Origin: Caldimonas manganoxidans ATCC BAA-369
GTDB taxonomy: Bacteria; Pseudomonadota; Gammaproteobacteria; Burkholderiales; Burkholderiaceae_C
Direction: 5' to 3'
Length of the DNA: 64,000 bases
Assembly (NCBI RefSeq): GCF_000381125.1
Contig: NZ_KB905929.1
Span: forward strand, 62,001-126,000
Shown here: positions 53,919 to 63,471 of the stretch, piece after piece
How positions within the stretch are numbered: position 1 is the stretch's first letter
Layout of the letters: each line of letters starts with the position of its first letter
Notes under the pieces: generated by a model
Seen by the model: only the letters and a program-made list of their open reading frames with translations
What the model was told of the DNA's origin: nothing
Databases searched by the model: none
Position numbers and translations under genes: made by a program

Positions 53919-54827
53919 ATGGATGTCGCGGCGGTACGTCACTACCTGCTGTCGCTGCAAGAGCGCATCGTCAGCGCCTTGGAAGCGGCCGACGGCCAAG
54001 CCTTCTTGCGCGATGCATGGACGCGGCCTCCTGGTGAGACTTTGCAAGGCGATGGCCTGACGCGCTTGGTGGAAGAAGGCGGTCTCTTCGAGCGAGGCGG
54101 TTGCAATTTTTCGCATGTGCGAGGCCCCCGGTTGCCGGCGTCGGCCACGCAACACCGTCCCGAGCTGGCCGGCGCGCCGTTCGAGGCCCTGGGCGTGTCC
54201 TTGGTGCTGCATCCGCGCAACCCCTATGTGCCCACCGTGCACATGAACGTGCGCATGCTCGCGGCCTTGCCGGCCGAGGCGCAGCCGGTCACCTGGTTCG
54301 GGGGCGGCATGGACCTGACGCCTTACTACGGCTTCGAAGAGGACGCGGTGCATTTCCACCGCAGTTGCCGCGAGGCCCTGGCTCCGTTCGGCGCAGACAA
54401 GTACCCCCGCTTCAAGCGCTGGTGCGACGAGTACTTCTTTCTGAAGCATCGAAACGAACCCCGCGGCATCGGCGGAATCTTCTACGATGATTTCAATGAG
54501 GGCGGCTTCGATACCGGCTTTGCGCTGACGCGCGCCGTCGGAGACGCCTTCTTGGGGGCCTACTTGCCCATCGTCGAGCGGCGCCGAGCCCTGCCCTATG
54601 GGCAGCGGGAACGCGATTTCCAGGCCTATCGTCGGGGACGTTATGTCGAGTTCAATCTGGTCTGGGACCGGGGCACCCATTTTGGCCTGCAGTCTGGCGG
54701 ACGCACCGAGTCCATCTTGATGTCGATGCCACCGAGTGCGCAATGGCGCTATCGCTGGACGCCGCAGCCGGGCACGCCCGAGGCGCGTTTGTACAGTGAT
54801 TTTCTCGTGCCGCGCGATTGGGTCTGA
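53919..54827 (+). CDS. hemF: Oxygen-dependent coproporphyrinogen III oxidase
   Basis: 302 residues. Typical motifs: GGNFS-like [56 protein letters not shown]. It converts coproporphyrinogen III to protoporphyrinogen IX with oxygen, so the organism makes heme aerobically. It is placed between purD and nadD in a tightly spaced run. Confidence 0.97.
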   Translation: MDVAAVRHYLLSLQERIVSALEAADGQAFLRDAWTRPPGETLQGDGLTRLVEEGGLFERGGCNFSHVRGPRLPASATQHRPELAGAPFEALGVSLVLHPRNPYVPTVHMNVRMLAALPAEAQPVTWFGGGMDLTPYYGFEEDAVHFHRSCREALAPFGADKYPRFKRWCDEYFFLKHRNEPRGIGGIFYDDFNEGGFDTGFALTRAVGDAFLGAYLPIVERRRALPYGQRERDFQAYRRGRYVEFNLVWDRGTHFGLQSGGRTESILMSMPPSAQWRYRWTPQPGTPEARLYSDFLVPRDWV

Positions 54828-54837
54828 GGCGGCCACC

Positions 54838-55437
54838 ATGGAAGCCCGGCGCGTGGGGATCTTTGGCGGCAGCTTCGATCCGGTGCACAACGCTCACGTG
54901 GCGCTGGCCCGGCTGGCGCTGGCCCACCTGGCCTTGGATCGCGTGGTGTGGATTCCCGCTGGCCAGCCCTGGCAGAAGGCCCGCCGCCTGGCGCCGGCCG
55001 AGCATCGCCTGGCCATGGTGCGAGCCGCGGTGGCCGATGAGCCGCGCTTCGAGGTGGACGACTGCGAGATCCGTCGAGCCGGCCCGAGTTATACCTTGGA
55101 CACCGTCAAGGAGCTGCGTGAGCGATGGCCCGGGGTGCAAGAGTGGTTCCTGATCTTGGGGCAGGATCAGTACGCCGCATTGTCCACCTGGCACGGCTGG
55201 CGCGAGCTGCTGCAATGCGTGACGTTGGCCGTGGCCGGACGCGAGGGATGCGAACCAGCCCCGCACGAGGCCCTGCGCTCGGTGCCCCATCGCCTCCACA
55301 CCCTGCCTTTGCCACCGTTGCCCGTGTCCTCCACCCTGGTGCGGCAACGCCGGGCCGCAGGTCTGGACATCGTCGCTCTGGTTCCGCCGGCAGTGGCAAG
55401 CTATATTGATTGCCATCGGCTCTATCTCACCGAATGA
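54838..55437 (+). CDS. nadD: Nicotinate-nucleotide adenylyltransferase
   Basis: 199 residues. The nucleotidyl transferase motif is [15 protein letters not shown] (HNAH in place of the common HxGH), and the C-terminal ISSTxVR equivalent is [13 protein letters not shown]. It adenylates nicotinate mononucleotide in NAD synthesis. Its stop overlaps an ATGA that could start rsfS. Confidence 0.94.
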   Translation: MEARRVGIFGGSFDPVHNAHVALARLALAHLALDRVVWIPAGQPWQKARRLAPAEHRLAMVRAAVADEPRFEVDDCEIRRAGPSYTLDTVKELRERWPGVQEWFLILGQDQYAALSTWHGWRELLQCVTLAVAGREGCEPAPHEALRSVPHRLHTLPLPPLPVSSTLVRQRRAAGLDIVALVPPAVASYIDCHRLYLTE

Positions 55438-55457
55438 CACGCCTCAATACCCCCTCA

Positions 55458-56126
55458 ATGGACATCCGCAAACTGCAACGCGCCATCGTCAATGGCCTGG
55501 AAGACGTCAAGGCTCAGGACATCGTGATCTTCAACACCGAGCACCTTTCGCCGCTGTTCGAGCGCGTGATCGTGGCCTCGGGCACGTCCAACCGTCAAAC
55601 CAAGGCCCTGGCCGCCAGCGTGCGCGAAGAGGTCAAGAAGCAAGGGTTTTCGGTGATCAGCACCGAGGGGGAGGACAACGGCGAGTGGATCATCGTCGAC
55701 TGCGGGGCGGCCGTGGCGCACATCATGCAGCCGGCCATTCGCCAGTACTACAACCTCGAGGAGATCTGGGGGGACAAACCCGTCAGGCTCAAACTGAGCC
55801 AGACCAAGACCCTGCCCCAAGCCCGTGGGCCCGAGGCATCGACGCCGGCCAAGTCGGCGACTTCTGCGAAGAAAACGACGGCGACCGCCCAAAAAGCGAC
55901 CGCCACGAAGAAAACGACCGCGGCGAAGACGACGACCGCGGCGAAGAAAACGACTGCAGCGAAGAAAACGATCGCAGTAAAGAAAGCCGCTGTCGTCAAG
56001 AGCACGACCGCGGTCAAGAAAACGGCGGCCGCCAAGACCACCGGGGCGGCGAAAAAAACCGCCGCAAAGTCTGCCCCCGCCAAACGGCCTGCCGCGAAGA
56101 AGGCGGCCTCGCGCAGCAAAGCATGA
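55458..56126 (+). CDS. rsfS: Ribosomal silencing factor with Lys/Ala/Thr-rich tail
   Basis: 222 residues from ATG 55458 ([10 protein letters not shown]); an ATG at 55434 overlapping the nadD stop would add eight. Residues 1-115 are a normal RsfS domain ([27 protein letters not shown]), which binds uL14 and blocks subunit joining when nutrients are scarce. After it comes a tail of about 105 residues made of AKKTTA-like repeats, similar to histone H1 tails and not part of the family core. The stop overlaps the rlmH start (ATGA). Confidence 0.9.
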   Translation: MDIRKLQRAIVNGLEDVKAQDIVIFNTEHLSPLFERVIVASGTSNRQTKALAASVREEVKKQGFSVISTEGEDNGEWIIVDCGAAVAHIMQPAIRQYYNLEEIWGDKPVRLKLSQTKTLPQARGPEASTPAKSATSAKKTTATAQKATATKKTTAAKTTTAAKKTTAAKKTIAVKKAAVVKSTTAVKKTAAAKTTGAAKKTAAKSAPAKRPAAKKAASRSKA

Positions 56127-56590
56127 AGCTCGTCGTCGTCGCGGTCGGCCAGCGGATGCCGGGCTGGGCCGAGACGGCGTATGAGGACTACGCCCGGCGC
56201 TTTCCGCCCGAGCTGCGGCTGGAACTGAAGGCGGTCAAGACCGAACCGCGCGGATCCAAGTCGCTCGACTCCTTGCTGGCGGCCGAGCGCACACGCATCG
56301 AGGCGGCCTGCCCGAAAGGAGCGCGCACCGTGGTGCTCGATGAGCGCGGCGATCGGCTCACCACCCAGCAATTGAGTGTGCGCTTGAAGGACTGGATGCA
56401 CGGTGGGCGCGACGTGGCGTTGCTGATCGGCGGGCCCGACGGTCTGGACCCGGCCTTGCGCGATGGGGCCGATGAGCGCATTCGGTTGTCCGACCTGACC
56501 TTGCCGCATGCCATGGTGCGTGTGCTGTTGGCCGAGCAGCTGTACCGAGCCTGGTCGCTGATCGTGGGGCATCCCTACCACCGGGAATGA
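56123..56590 (+). CDS. rlmH: 23S rRNA (pseudouridine-1915-N3)-methyltransferase
   Basis: 155 residues, [20 protein letters not shown]. The SPOUT fold is supported by [13 protein letters not shown] and [21 protein letters not shown] in parts. It methylates helix 69 pseudouridine of 23S rRNA after subunit joining. The start overlaps the stop of rsfS and its stop overlaps the start of maf, both as ATGA. Confidence 0.96.
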   Translation: MKLVVVAVGQRMPGWAETAYEDYARRFPPELRLELKAVKTEPRGSKSLDSLLAAERTRIEAACPKGARTVVLDERGDRLTTQQLSVRLKDWMHGGRDVALLIGGPDGLDPALRDGADERIRLSDLTLPHAMVRVLLAEQLYRAWSLIVGHPYHRE

Positions 56591-57216
56591 GCATCGACCT
56601 TCGCATGAGCGCCGACTTCAACTTCATCTACCTGGCTTCTCAAAGCCCTCGCCGCCGGCAGTTGCTCGACCAAATCGGCGTGCCCTACGAGCTCCTCTTG
56701 CCCGAGGCCGACGAAGACGCAGAGGCCCTCGAGGCCGTGTGCGCCGGGGAGTCCGCCAAAGACTATGTGCAACGCGTCACCCGCGCCAAGCTGGACGCTG
56801 CACTCGCGCGCCGGGCTCGTCGCGCCTTGCCCGAGGCGCCAGTGCTGTGCGCGGACACCACGGTGGCCTTGGGGCGGCGCATTCTGGGCAAGCCGGCCGA
56901 CGCCGTGCAGGCGCGTGAGATGCTGATGGCTTTGTCCGGACGCGAACACCGGGTGTTGACGGCCGTGGCCGTGGGGCAGGGGGCGCGGCGTGAGCTGCTG
57001 CTCAACGTCTCGCGGGTGCGTTTCTCGATCCTGGCGCCGGATCAGATCGACCGCTATGTGGCCAGCGGCGAGCCTTTTGGCAAGGCTGGAGCCTACGGCA
57101 TCCAGAGCCGCGCGGCGGTGTGGATCGACCGTATCGTCGGCAGTTACTCCAGTATCATGGGTTTGCCGCTGCACGAAACCGGCCTGCTGCTGCAGCGCTT
57201 TGGCGTGCGTGTCTGA
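56587..57216 (+). CDS. maf: Maf-family nucleoside triphosphate pyrophosphatase
   Basis: 209 residues; ATG 56587 overlaps the rlmH stop, and an ATG six codons later is possible. [31 protein letters not shown] and [13 protein letters not shown] are Maf signatures. It hydrolyses non-canonical or pyrimidine nucleoside triphosphates, and Maf proteins are linked to septum control. Confidence 0.94.
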   Translation: MSIDLRMSADFNFIYLASQSPRRRQLLDQIGVPYELLLPEADEDAEALEAVCAGESAKDYVQRVTRAKLDAALARRARRALPEAPVLCADTTVALGRRILGKPADAVQAREMLMALSGREHRVLTAVAVGQGARRELLLNVSRVRFSILAPDQIDRYVASGEPFGKAGAYGIQSRAAVWIDRIVGSYSSIMGLPLHETGLLLQRFGVRV

Positions 57217-57237
57217 AGTGATCGGTTCGAGCGTTGC

Positions 57238-58704
57238 ATGCAAGACATCCTGATCAACTGGTCGCCCCAGGAAACCCGTGTGGCCATCGTCGAGAATGGC
57301 GCGGTGCAGGAGCTGCACATCGAGCGCACGCTCGAGCGGGGGTTGGTGGGCAACATTTACACCGGCAAAGTGGTGCGCGTGCTGCCGGGCATGCAATCGG
57401 CCTTCATCGACATTGGGCTGGAGCGCGCGGCCTTCCTGCACGTGGGGGACTTGGTGCACCGCAACGGCACTGGCGAGGCGGCTGCGGCCACCCCCATCGA
57501 GAAGCTCGTCTTCGAAGGCCAGAGTCTCACGGTGCAAGTGATCAAGGATCCGATCGGCACCAAGGGCGCACGCCTGTCGGCCCAGATCAGCATCGCCGGA
57601 CGGTTGCTGGTGTACCTGCCCCACGACGACCACATCGGCATCTCGCAGAAGATTGGCTCCCCCGAATTGCGCGAGCAGTTGCGTGCGCGCATGGCTCGCT
57701 TGGTCGGACAAGCCCAAGATGGCGGCGGCGGTGGATTCATCCTGAGGACCAATGCCGAAGACGCCAGCGACGAGGAACTGGCCGCGGATATCGCGTACTT
57801 GCGCAAGACTTGGGCAGGGGTGCGCGAGCGTTCTTTCAAGAGCCCGCCCGGGACCTTGCTGTACGAAGACCTCAACCTCGCACAGCGGGTGCTGCGCGAT
57901 CTCGCGGGGGAAGACACCCAGTCCATCCGCATCGACTCGCGCATGCAGTTCGAGGCGCTGCAAGCCTTCGGCCGCGAGTTCACGCCCCGAGCGGTGTGCA
58001 AGTTGGAGCTCTACACGGGGGAGCGGCCGATCTTCGATCTCTACAACATCGACCAGGAGATCGAGCGGGCCCTGGCCCGGCGCGTGGATCTCAAGTCTGG
58101 GGGCTATCTCATCATCGACCAGACCGAGGCTTTGACGACCATCGATGTGAACACCGGCGGTTACGTCGGCGCGCGCAATTTCGATGACACGATTTTCAAG
58201 ACCAATCTCGAGGCGGCTCAGGCCATCGCCCGCCAACTGCGTCTGCGCAACCTGGGCGGCATCATCATCGTCGACTTCATCGACATGGTGCGCGAGGACC
58301 ATCAGGAAGCGGTGCTGGCCGAGCTGCGGCGTCAGCTCGCGCGCGACCGTGTCAAGATGACCGTCAGTGGCTTTACCCAGCTCGGCCTGGTGGAGATGAC
58401 GCGCAAACGCACCCGCGAGTCGCTGGCCCACATGTTGTGCGAACCTTGCCCCACCTGCCAGGGCAAGGGCTCGGTCAAGACGGCGCGCAGCGTGTGCTAC
58501 GACATCTTGCGCGAAATCTTGCGCGAGGCCCGACAGTTCAACCCCAAGGAATTCCGGGTGGTGGCCAGCGCGGCCGTGGTCGAGATGTTGCTGGACGAGG
58601 AGAGCCAGTACCTGGCCGGGCTGAGCGAGTTCATCGGCAAGCCCATCTCGCTGCGCACCGAGCCCACGCTGTCGCCTGAGCAATACGACATCGTCTTGCT
58701 GTGA
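57238..58704 (+). CDS. rng: Ribonuclease G
   Basis: 488 residues, the RNase G length, without the long C-terminal scaffold of RNase E. MQDILINWSPQETRVA, an S1 domain (about 35-125), catalytic acidic residues in TTIDVNTGGYVG and IIIVDFIDM, and the zinc-link CEPCPTCQGKG. It matures 16S rRNA and decays some mRNAs. Last gene of the yebC-rng block. Confidence 0.96.
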   Translation: MQDILINWSPQETRVAIVENGAVQELHIERTLERGLVGNIYTGKVVRVLPGMQSAFIDIGLERAAFLHVGDLVHRNGTGEAAAATPIEKLVFEGQSLTVQVIKDPIGTKGARLSAQISIAGRLLVYLPHDDHIGISQKIGSPELREQLRARMARLVGQAQDGGGGGFILRTNAEDASDEELAADIAYLRKTWAGVRERSFKSPPGTLLYEDLNLAQRVLRDLAGEDTQSIRIDSRMQFEALQAFGREFTPRAVCKLELYTGERPIFDLYNIDQEIERALARRVDLKSGGYLIIDQTEALTTIDVNTGGYVGARNFDDTIFKTNLEAAQAIARQLRLRNLGGIIIVDFIDMVREDHQEAVLAELRRQLARDRVKMTVSGFTQLGLVEMTRKRTRESLAHMLCEPCPTCQGKGSVKTARSVCYDILREILREARQFNPKEFRVVASAAVVEMLLDEESQYLAGLSEFIGKPISLRTEPTLSPEQYDIVLL

Positions 58705-58710
58705 TCGGCA

Positions 58711-59298
58711 TCAGCCTTTGGAGCGGGGCACTCGTCCCATCAAGTAAAACTCGTCATTCGGACGCAGGTTGATCAAGTTGGCCATGCGATTGGACAGGCC
58801 GAACAACGCGGTGATCGCGCCAATGTCCCAGATGTCCTCGTCCGAGAAGCCGTGCGCGTGCAGCGCCTCGAAATCGGCGTCCACCACTTCATGCGAGCGC
58901 AGGCAGACCTTCAGCGCAAAGTCGAGCATGGCTTGCTGGCGTGGGCTCAGGTCGGCCTTGCGGTGATTCACCGCAATCTGGTCGGCCAGCAGGGGCTGCT
59001 TCTCGTAGACGCGCAGGATGGCACCATGAGCGACCACACAGTACAAGCAGTGGTTTGCGCCGCTCGTGGCCACCACGATCATTTCTTTCTCGCCCTTGGA
59101 CAGCCCCGACTCGCGCAGCATCAGCGCATCGTGGTAGGCGAGGAAGGCTCGGCATTCGTCGGGCCGGTGCGCCAGGGCCAGAAAGACATTGGGCACGAAG
59201 CCGGCCTTGTCCTGGACCTCCAGAAAGCGCCGGCGCAGATCTTCGGGAACGTCGAGCAGCTCGGGCACGGGGTAGCGGCTGATGGGAGCAGGGGCCAT
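58711..59298 (-). CDS. Carboxymuconolactone decarboxylase/AhpD-like protein
   Basis: About 195 residues from ATG 59298; an ATG at 59331 would add 11. The AhpD-type redox motif is CLYCVVAHGA near residue 95, with a preceding Glu in KGEKEMIVVAT. The family is often named peroxidase-related. It might detoxify peroxides with a thiol partner; the substrate is unknown. It is convergent with rng and divergent from tolB. Confidence 0.85.
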   Translation of the reverse strand: MAPAPISRYPVPELLDVPEDLRRRFLEVQDKAGFVPNVFLALAHRPDECRAFLAYHDALMLRESGLSKGEKEMIVVATSGANHCLYCVVAHGAILRVYEKQPLLADQIAVNHRKADLSPRQQAMLDFALKVCLRSHEVVDADFEALHAHGFSDEDIWDIGAITALFGLSNRMANLINLRPNDEFYLMGRVPRSKG

Positions 59299-59542
59299 GA
59301 TGGGCAACCGATGCGGGGACAGGATGTCCATTATCGTGAGCGCCCAGACACACGGCCCCCCGGGTCTGCCCGGGGCTCTCGTTGGGAACTGTTGCATCTG
59401 CATGCTCGCAGCAGCACCCGCACAGGCGACAATACGGGGTTGAGGCCGACGGAACCTGTCGGCATGAACCGGCTCACACGCCTGGAGGGCGCGCAGCCGT
59501 CGGCCGGGTGAGCGCCGCAACAGCATCAGTCCAAGGAGTTCG

Positions 59543-60817
59543 ATGAGGATGTGGTCCCGACGTTCCTTCATGTCCGTGCCGGCCGCCATGGTGGCCTGGC
59601 CGGCCGTGGCGCAGTTCCGGGTCGACATTTCAGGCGTGGGGGCCACCCAGTTCCCGATTGCTGTCCTGGCCTTCGATGGCGAGGCTGGGCGCACGCAGCA
59701 GGTCTCGGCCATCGTGCGGGCCGATCTGGAGCGGTCTGGCCAGTTTCGCATGGTGCCCACCGACGGGGCCGTGCTCAACGAGCGCGCGATGCCCGTGATG
59801 ACCGCCTGGCGCAGCCGCGGGGCCGATGCTTTGGTGGCCGGCAGCATCACTCGGCTGGCTGACGGCCGGGTCGACGTGCGCTTCAAGCTCTGGGATGCCG
59901 TGCGGGGGCAGGACCTCGGCGGCGAAGCCCATGCGGTGGCCGATGCCGACTTGCGCCTGGCCGCGCACCGCATTGCCGACTACGTCTACGAGAAGCTCAC
60001 CGGGGAGCGTGGTGTTTTTGCCACGCGCATTGCCTATGTGACCCAGGCCGCGCAGCGACACACGCTGTGGGTGGCCGATTCGGACGGTGAGGGGGCGCAG
60101 GTGGCGCTGACCAGTGCCGAGCCCATCATCTCGCCCGCGTGGTCGCCCGACGGCCGCGAGCTTGCCTACGTGTCCTTCGAGACGCGCAAGCCCGTGGTCT
60201 TCGCCCAAGAGGTGGCTTCCGGGCAGCGGCGTGCGATTGCCAGCTTCAAGGGCTCCAACAGTGCGCCGGCCTGGTCGCCCGACGGTCAGCACATCGCCGT
60301 CGTGCTCACGCGCGATGGTTCATCCCAGATCTACACCGTCCAGCGCAGTGGCAACACTCTTCGCCGGCTCACCTCCAGCATGGGGATCGACACCGAGCCG
60401 GTCTACACCCCCGACGGGCGGCAGATCTACTTCGTCAGTGATCGAGGGGGCAGTCCACAGATCTATCGCATGTCGGCCTCGGGCGGCGCGGCCGAGCGTG
60501 TGACCTTCAGTGGAAGCTACAACATCAGTCCTGCGATCAGCCCGGATGGCCGCTGGATGGCCTACATCTCCCGCGAGGGCAACGCGTTTCGCTTGCAGCT
60601 GATGGAGCTGGCCACAGGCAACGTGACCGCGTTGACCACCACGGCGCACGACGAAAGCCCGAGTTTTGCGCCCAACAGCCGGCTCATCGTCTACGCCACG
60701 CGTCAGAATGGCCGCAACGTGCTGATGACCACCACGCTGGATGGTCGCATCAAGGCCACGTTGTTGTCCAATCGAGGCGATGTTCGAGAGCCGGCTTGGG
60801 GGCCCTACGGACGATGA
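59543..60817 (+). CDS. tolB: Tol-Pal system beta-propeller protein TolB
   Basis: 424 residues. The signal has WSRRSFMSVPAAM, a twin-Arg pattern that resembles a Tat rather than a plain Sec signal. The N-terminal domain is followed by beta-propeller blades with repeated WSPDG or PDGR motifs (AWSPDGRELAYVS, AWSPDGQHIAVVL, YTPDGRQIYFVSD, ISPDGRWMAYIS, FAPNSRLIVYA). TolB binds Pal in the periplasm during outer-membrane constriction. tolQ, tolR and tolA are not upstream, where a convergent-type unrelated gene lies. Confidence 0.94.
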   Translation: MRMWSRRSFMSVPAAMVAWPAVAQFRVDISGVGATQFPIAVLAFDGEAGRTQQVSAIVRADLERSGQFRMVPTDGAVLNERAMPVMTAWRSRGADALVAGSITRLADGRVDVRFKLWDAVRGQDLGGEAHAVADADLRLAAHRIADYVYEKLTGERGVFATRIAYVTQAAQRHTLWVADSDGEGAQVALTSAEPIISPAWSPDGRELAYVSFETRKPVVFAQEVASGQRRAIASFKGSNSAPAWSPDGQHIAVVLTRDGSSQIYTVQRSGNTLRRLTSSMGIDTEPVYTPDGRQIYFVSDRGGSPQIYRMSASGGAAERVTFSGSYNISPAISPDGRWMAYISREGNAFRLQLMELATGNVTALTTTAHDESPSFAPNSRLIVYATRQNGRNVLMTTTLDGRIKATLLSNRGDVREPAWGPYGR

Positions 60818-60929
60818 ACCCGACCCCATCACGGTCTCGTGTCAGCCTGGCGGGCCGCTTTGGCGTTGAGCCCGTTGGCGCCCTCGGGCTGCTTTCGTGT
60901 ATCCGATGTCATTCCAAGGAGAAAAGTCC

Positions 60930-61472
60930 ATGAATCTGCGTTCCCTGGCCAAGTTCGGCGGCACCGTGCTGCTGTCGGTCGTCCTGGCCGCTTGCGGCTC
61001 CAACGTCAAGCTCGATGAAACGCCGGTGGAATCGCGCACGGCCACCCCGGTGCCCGGCGGCTCTGGCCAGTCCCAGGCGCAGTCGCAGGTTTCGACGGTG
61101 ACCGCCCCGGGCAGCTCGGGCAGCCAGCTGGAGGCGGCTAGCCAACTGGCCCGTGTGATCTACTTCGATTTCGACAGCTACGTGCTCAAGGAGGAGTTCC
61201 GTCCGACCGTGGCGGCCTATGCCCGACTGCTCACGGCGGATCCCAATCGTCGTCTGACGATCGAAGGCCACACCGACGAGCGCGGCGGCAGCGAGTACAA
61301 CCTGGCCCTTGGTCAGAAGCGTGCCGAGGCCGTGCGCCGAGCCCTCGAACTGCTGGGCGTGCGTGAGTCGCAGTTGGAGGCCGTCAGCTATGGCAAGGAG
61401 CGTCCGGCCGTGGCCGGCTCCAACGAGGAAGCCTGGGCGAAGAACCGCCGGGCCGAACTGATCCTGCGCTGA
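60930..61472 (+). CDS. pal: Peptidoglycan-associated lipoprotein Pal
   Basis: 180 residues from ATG 60930 with AAGGAG eight bases upstream. Lipobox VVLAAC (Cys22). A Ser/Gly/Gln-rich linker precedes the OmpA-like domain with VIYFDFDSY, EGHTDERGGSEYNLALGQKR and NRRAELIL. It anchors the outer membrane to peptidoglycan and interacts with TolB. Confidence 0.97.
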   Translation: MNLRSLAKFGGTVLLSVVLAACGSNVKLDETPVESRTATPVPGGSGQSQAQSQVSTVTAPGSSGSQLEAASQLARVIYFDFDSYVLKEEFRPTVAAYARLLTADPNRRLTIEGHTDERGGSEYNLALGQKRAEAVRRALELLGVRESQLEAVSYGKERPAVAGSNEEAWAKNRRAELILR

Positions 61473-61480
61473 GGATCCCG

Positions 61481-62293
61481 ATGTCGAAGTCTCTGAGCCG
61501 ATGCCTGGAGCGCGCACGAGGGCCGCGCCTGGCGCCTGCGGGGGCTGCCTTGGCCGTGGCCGCGGCCCTGTTCCTGCCCACCGGGGCGCATGCTTTGTTT
61601 GGCGACGATGAAGCGCGTCGGGCCATCCTCGATCTGCGCCAGCGATTCGAGCAGGCGGGCGAGGCGCAAAAGGCCGAGCAGGCCCGTACTGCCGAGCAGT
61701 TCGATCAGCTGCGCCGCAGTGTGCTCGAACTGAACACCCAGCTCGAGCTGATGCGAGGCGAGATCGCCCGCTTGCGTGGCCGCAACGAGGAACTGGCGCG
61801 CGAGATCGCCGAGTTGCAGCGGCGTCAGACCGACCTTGCCCAGGGGCTCGACGAGCGCATCCGTCAGGTCGAGCCGCAACGCACGGTGGTCGATGGCAAA
61901 GAGATCGTCGTGCGGCCCGATGAGCGGAGTGACTACGAGGCAGCACTGGACATCTTCCGCAAAGGCGACTTCCAAAACGCAGCAGCGGCGTTCATGTCTT
62001 TCCAGCGTCGCTACCCGGGCAGTGGCTACACCGAGTCCGTGCTGTACTGGCTGGGCAATGCCCATTACGGCCGGCGCGACTACAAAGAGGCCCTGGCCAC
62101 GTTCCGGCAGCTCGTCACCGCCGCGCCGGATCATCCGCGCGCACCCGAAGCGTGGTTGTCCATTGCGATGTGCCAGATCGAACTGAAGGATCGTCCCGGC
62201 GCTCGCCGCACGCTGGAAGACCTGATCAAGAACTACCCCCAGTCCGAAGCTGCGCGCGAAGCGCGCGAACGCCTGGCCGCCCTGAAGCAATGA
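61481..62293 (+). CDS. cpoB: Tol-Pal system protein CpoB (YbgF)
   Basis: 270 residues. An Arg-containing signal peptide (cleaved after AHA near residue 40), a coiled coil (about 50-130) that trimerises in homologues, and C-terminal TPR repeats (YEAALDIFRKGDFQNAAAAF, YTESVLYWLGNAHY, PEAWLSIAMCQIEL). CpoB couples PBP1B activity to Tol energy. It starts eight bases after pal. Confidence 0.94.
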   Translation: MSKSLSRCLERARGPRLAPAGAALAVAAALFLPTGAHALFGDDEARRAILDLRQRFEQAGEAQKAEQARTAEQFDQLRRSVLELNTQLELMRGEIARLRGRNEELAREIAELQRRQTDLAQGLDERIRQVEPQRTVVDGKEIVVRPDERSDYEAALDIFRKGDFQNAAAAFMSFQRRYPGSGYTESVLYWLGNAHYGRRDYKEALATFRQLVTAAPDHPRAPEAWLSIAMCQIELKDRPGARRTLEDLIKNYPQSEAAREARERLAALKQ

Positions 62294-62353
62294 GTCCTTT
62301 TTGCAGGGCCTGAGCCTCCGGAGCGGGTTGGGGGCTTGCCTACAATCAGGCCC

Positions 62354-63469
62354 ATGCAAGACATTGATCTGTCCTCTCTCACGAGTCAGGTGCTGTGGGC
62401 GGCCTTCGTGCTCGCAGCCCTCTTCGGCGCCATTGCACAGCGCACCCATTTTTGCACCATGGGGGCAGTGTCGGACATCGTGACGATGGGTGACTGGAGC
62501 CGCATGCGCATGTGGGTCATGGCCATGGGGGTGGCCATCATCGGCTTCAACGTCATGGTGGGCCTGGGCTGGGTGTCGGCCGCCGACACTTTCTATGCCG
62601 GACCGCGGCTTTTGTGGTTGTCGGCCCTTGTGGGGGGGCTGCTTTTCGGCTTCGGCATGGTGCTGGCCTCGGGCTGCGGCAGCAAGACCCTGGTGCGTAT
62701 CGGTGCGGGCAACCTGAAGTCCTTGGTGGTGTTCTTGGTGCTCGGTTTGGCGGCCTTTGCCACCTTGCGCGGCATCACCGGCGTGCTGCGTGTGAACACG
62801 GTCGATACCGTCTATGTCGAGCTGCCGATGGGCCAAGATCTGCCCCGATTGTGGAGCAGCTTGACCGGATGGGAGCCGTCCTTGTCGGCCTGGACTTGGG
62901 GGCTGCTGGTCGGCGGCGCCTGCCTGGCGTGGGCCTGGGCGCGGCCCGAGGGCCGCCGTGGCAACACCCTGCTGGCCGGGCTGGGGATCGGCGCCGTGAT
63001 CGTGGGGGTGTGGTGGGTGTCTGGCCGGCTGGGCTTCGTGGCCGAGCACCCCGAGACGCTCGAGGCCACCTTCTTGGCCACCAATTCGCGGCGCATGGAG
63101 TCGCTCAGCTTCGTCGCTCCGTATGCTTATGCGCTGGACTGGTTGATTTATTTCAGCGACACCAGCAAGACGCTCACGCTGGGCATCGTCAGCTGTGCGG
63201 GCGTGGTGACCGGTTCGGCCCTCCAGGCGCTGGCCAGCGGCACTTTCCGTTGGGAGGGCTTCCGTGACGTCCAGGACACGGCCCACCATCTGATCGGAGG
63301 GGCATTGATGGGCGTGGGAGGCGTGACGGCCATGGGGTGCACGATCGGTCAGGGCCTGTCTGGCATCTCCACCCTGTCGCTGGGGAGTTTTCTGGCCTTG
63401 GCCGGCATCCTCACGGGCGCCGTGCTGGCGTTCAAGTATCAGACGTGGCGCTTGGCGCGCATGGCCTGA
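62354..63469 (+). CDS. YeeE/YedE-type sulfur transporter
   Basis: About 371 residues from ATG 62354, with about nine hydrophobic segments. The family cysteines are present: THFCTMGA near 30, LASGCGSKTL near 110 and AMGCTIGQG near 330. Homologues such as TsuA import thiosulfate, others handle selenium or sulfur. A TACAAT -10-like box lies 13 bases before the ATG, which would give an almost leaderless mRNA. tcdA follows two bases later. Confidence 0.88.
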   Translation: MQDIDLSSLTSQVLWAAFVLAALFGAIAQRTHFCTMGAVSDIVTMGDWSRMRMWVMAMGVAIIGFNVMVGLGWVSAADTFYAGPRLLWLSALVGGLLFGFGMVLASGCGSKTLVRIGAGNLKSLVVFLVLGLAAFATLRGITGVLRVNTVDTVYVELPMGQDLPRLWSSLTGWEPSLSAWTWGLLVGGACLAWAWARPEGRRGNTLLAGLGIGAVIVGVWWVSGRLGFVAEHPETLEATFLATNSRRMESLSFVAPYAYALDWLIYFSDTSKTLTLGIVSCAGVVTGSALQALASGTFRWEGFRDVQDTAHHLIGGALMGVGGVTAMGCTIGQGLSGISTLSLGSFLALAGILTGAVLAFKYQTWRLARMA

Positions 63470-63471
63470 GC

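Noticed and set aside
55860..56110. Repeat array resembling a CRISPR or satellite
   Set aside because: The repeats are in frame and encode the Lys/Ala/Thr tail of RsfS; there are no spacers.
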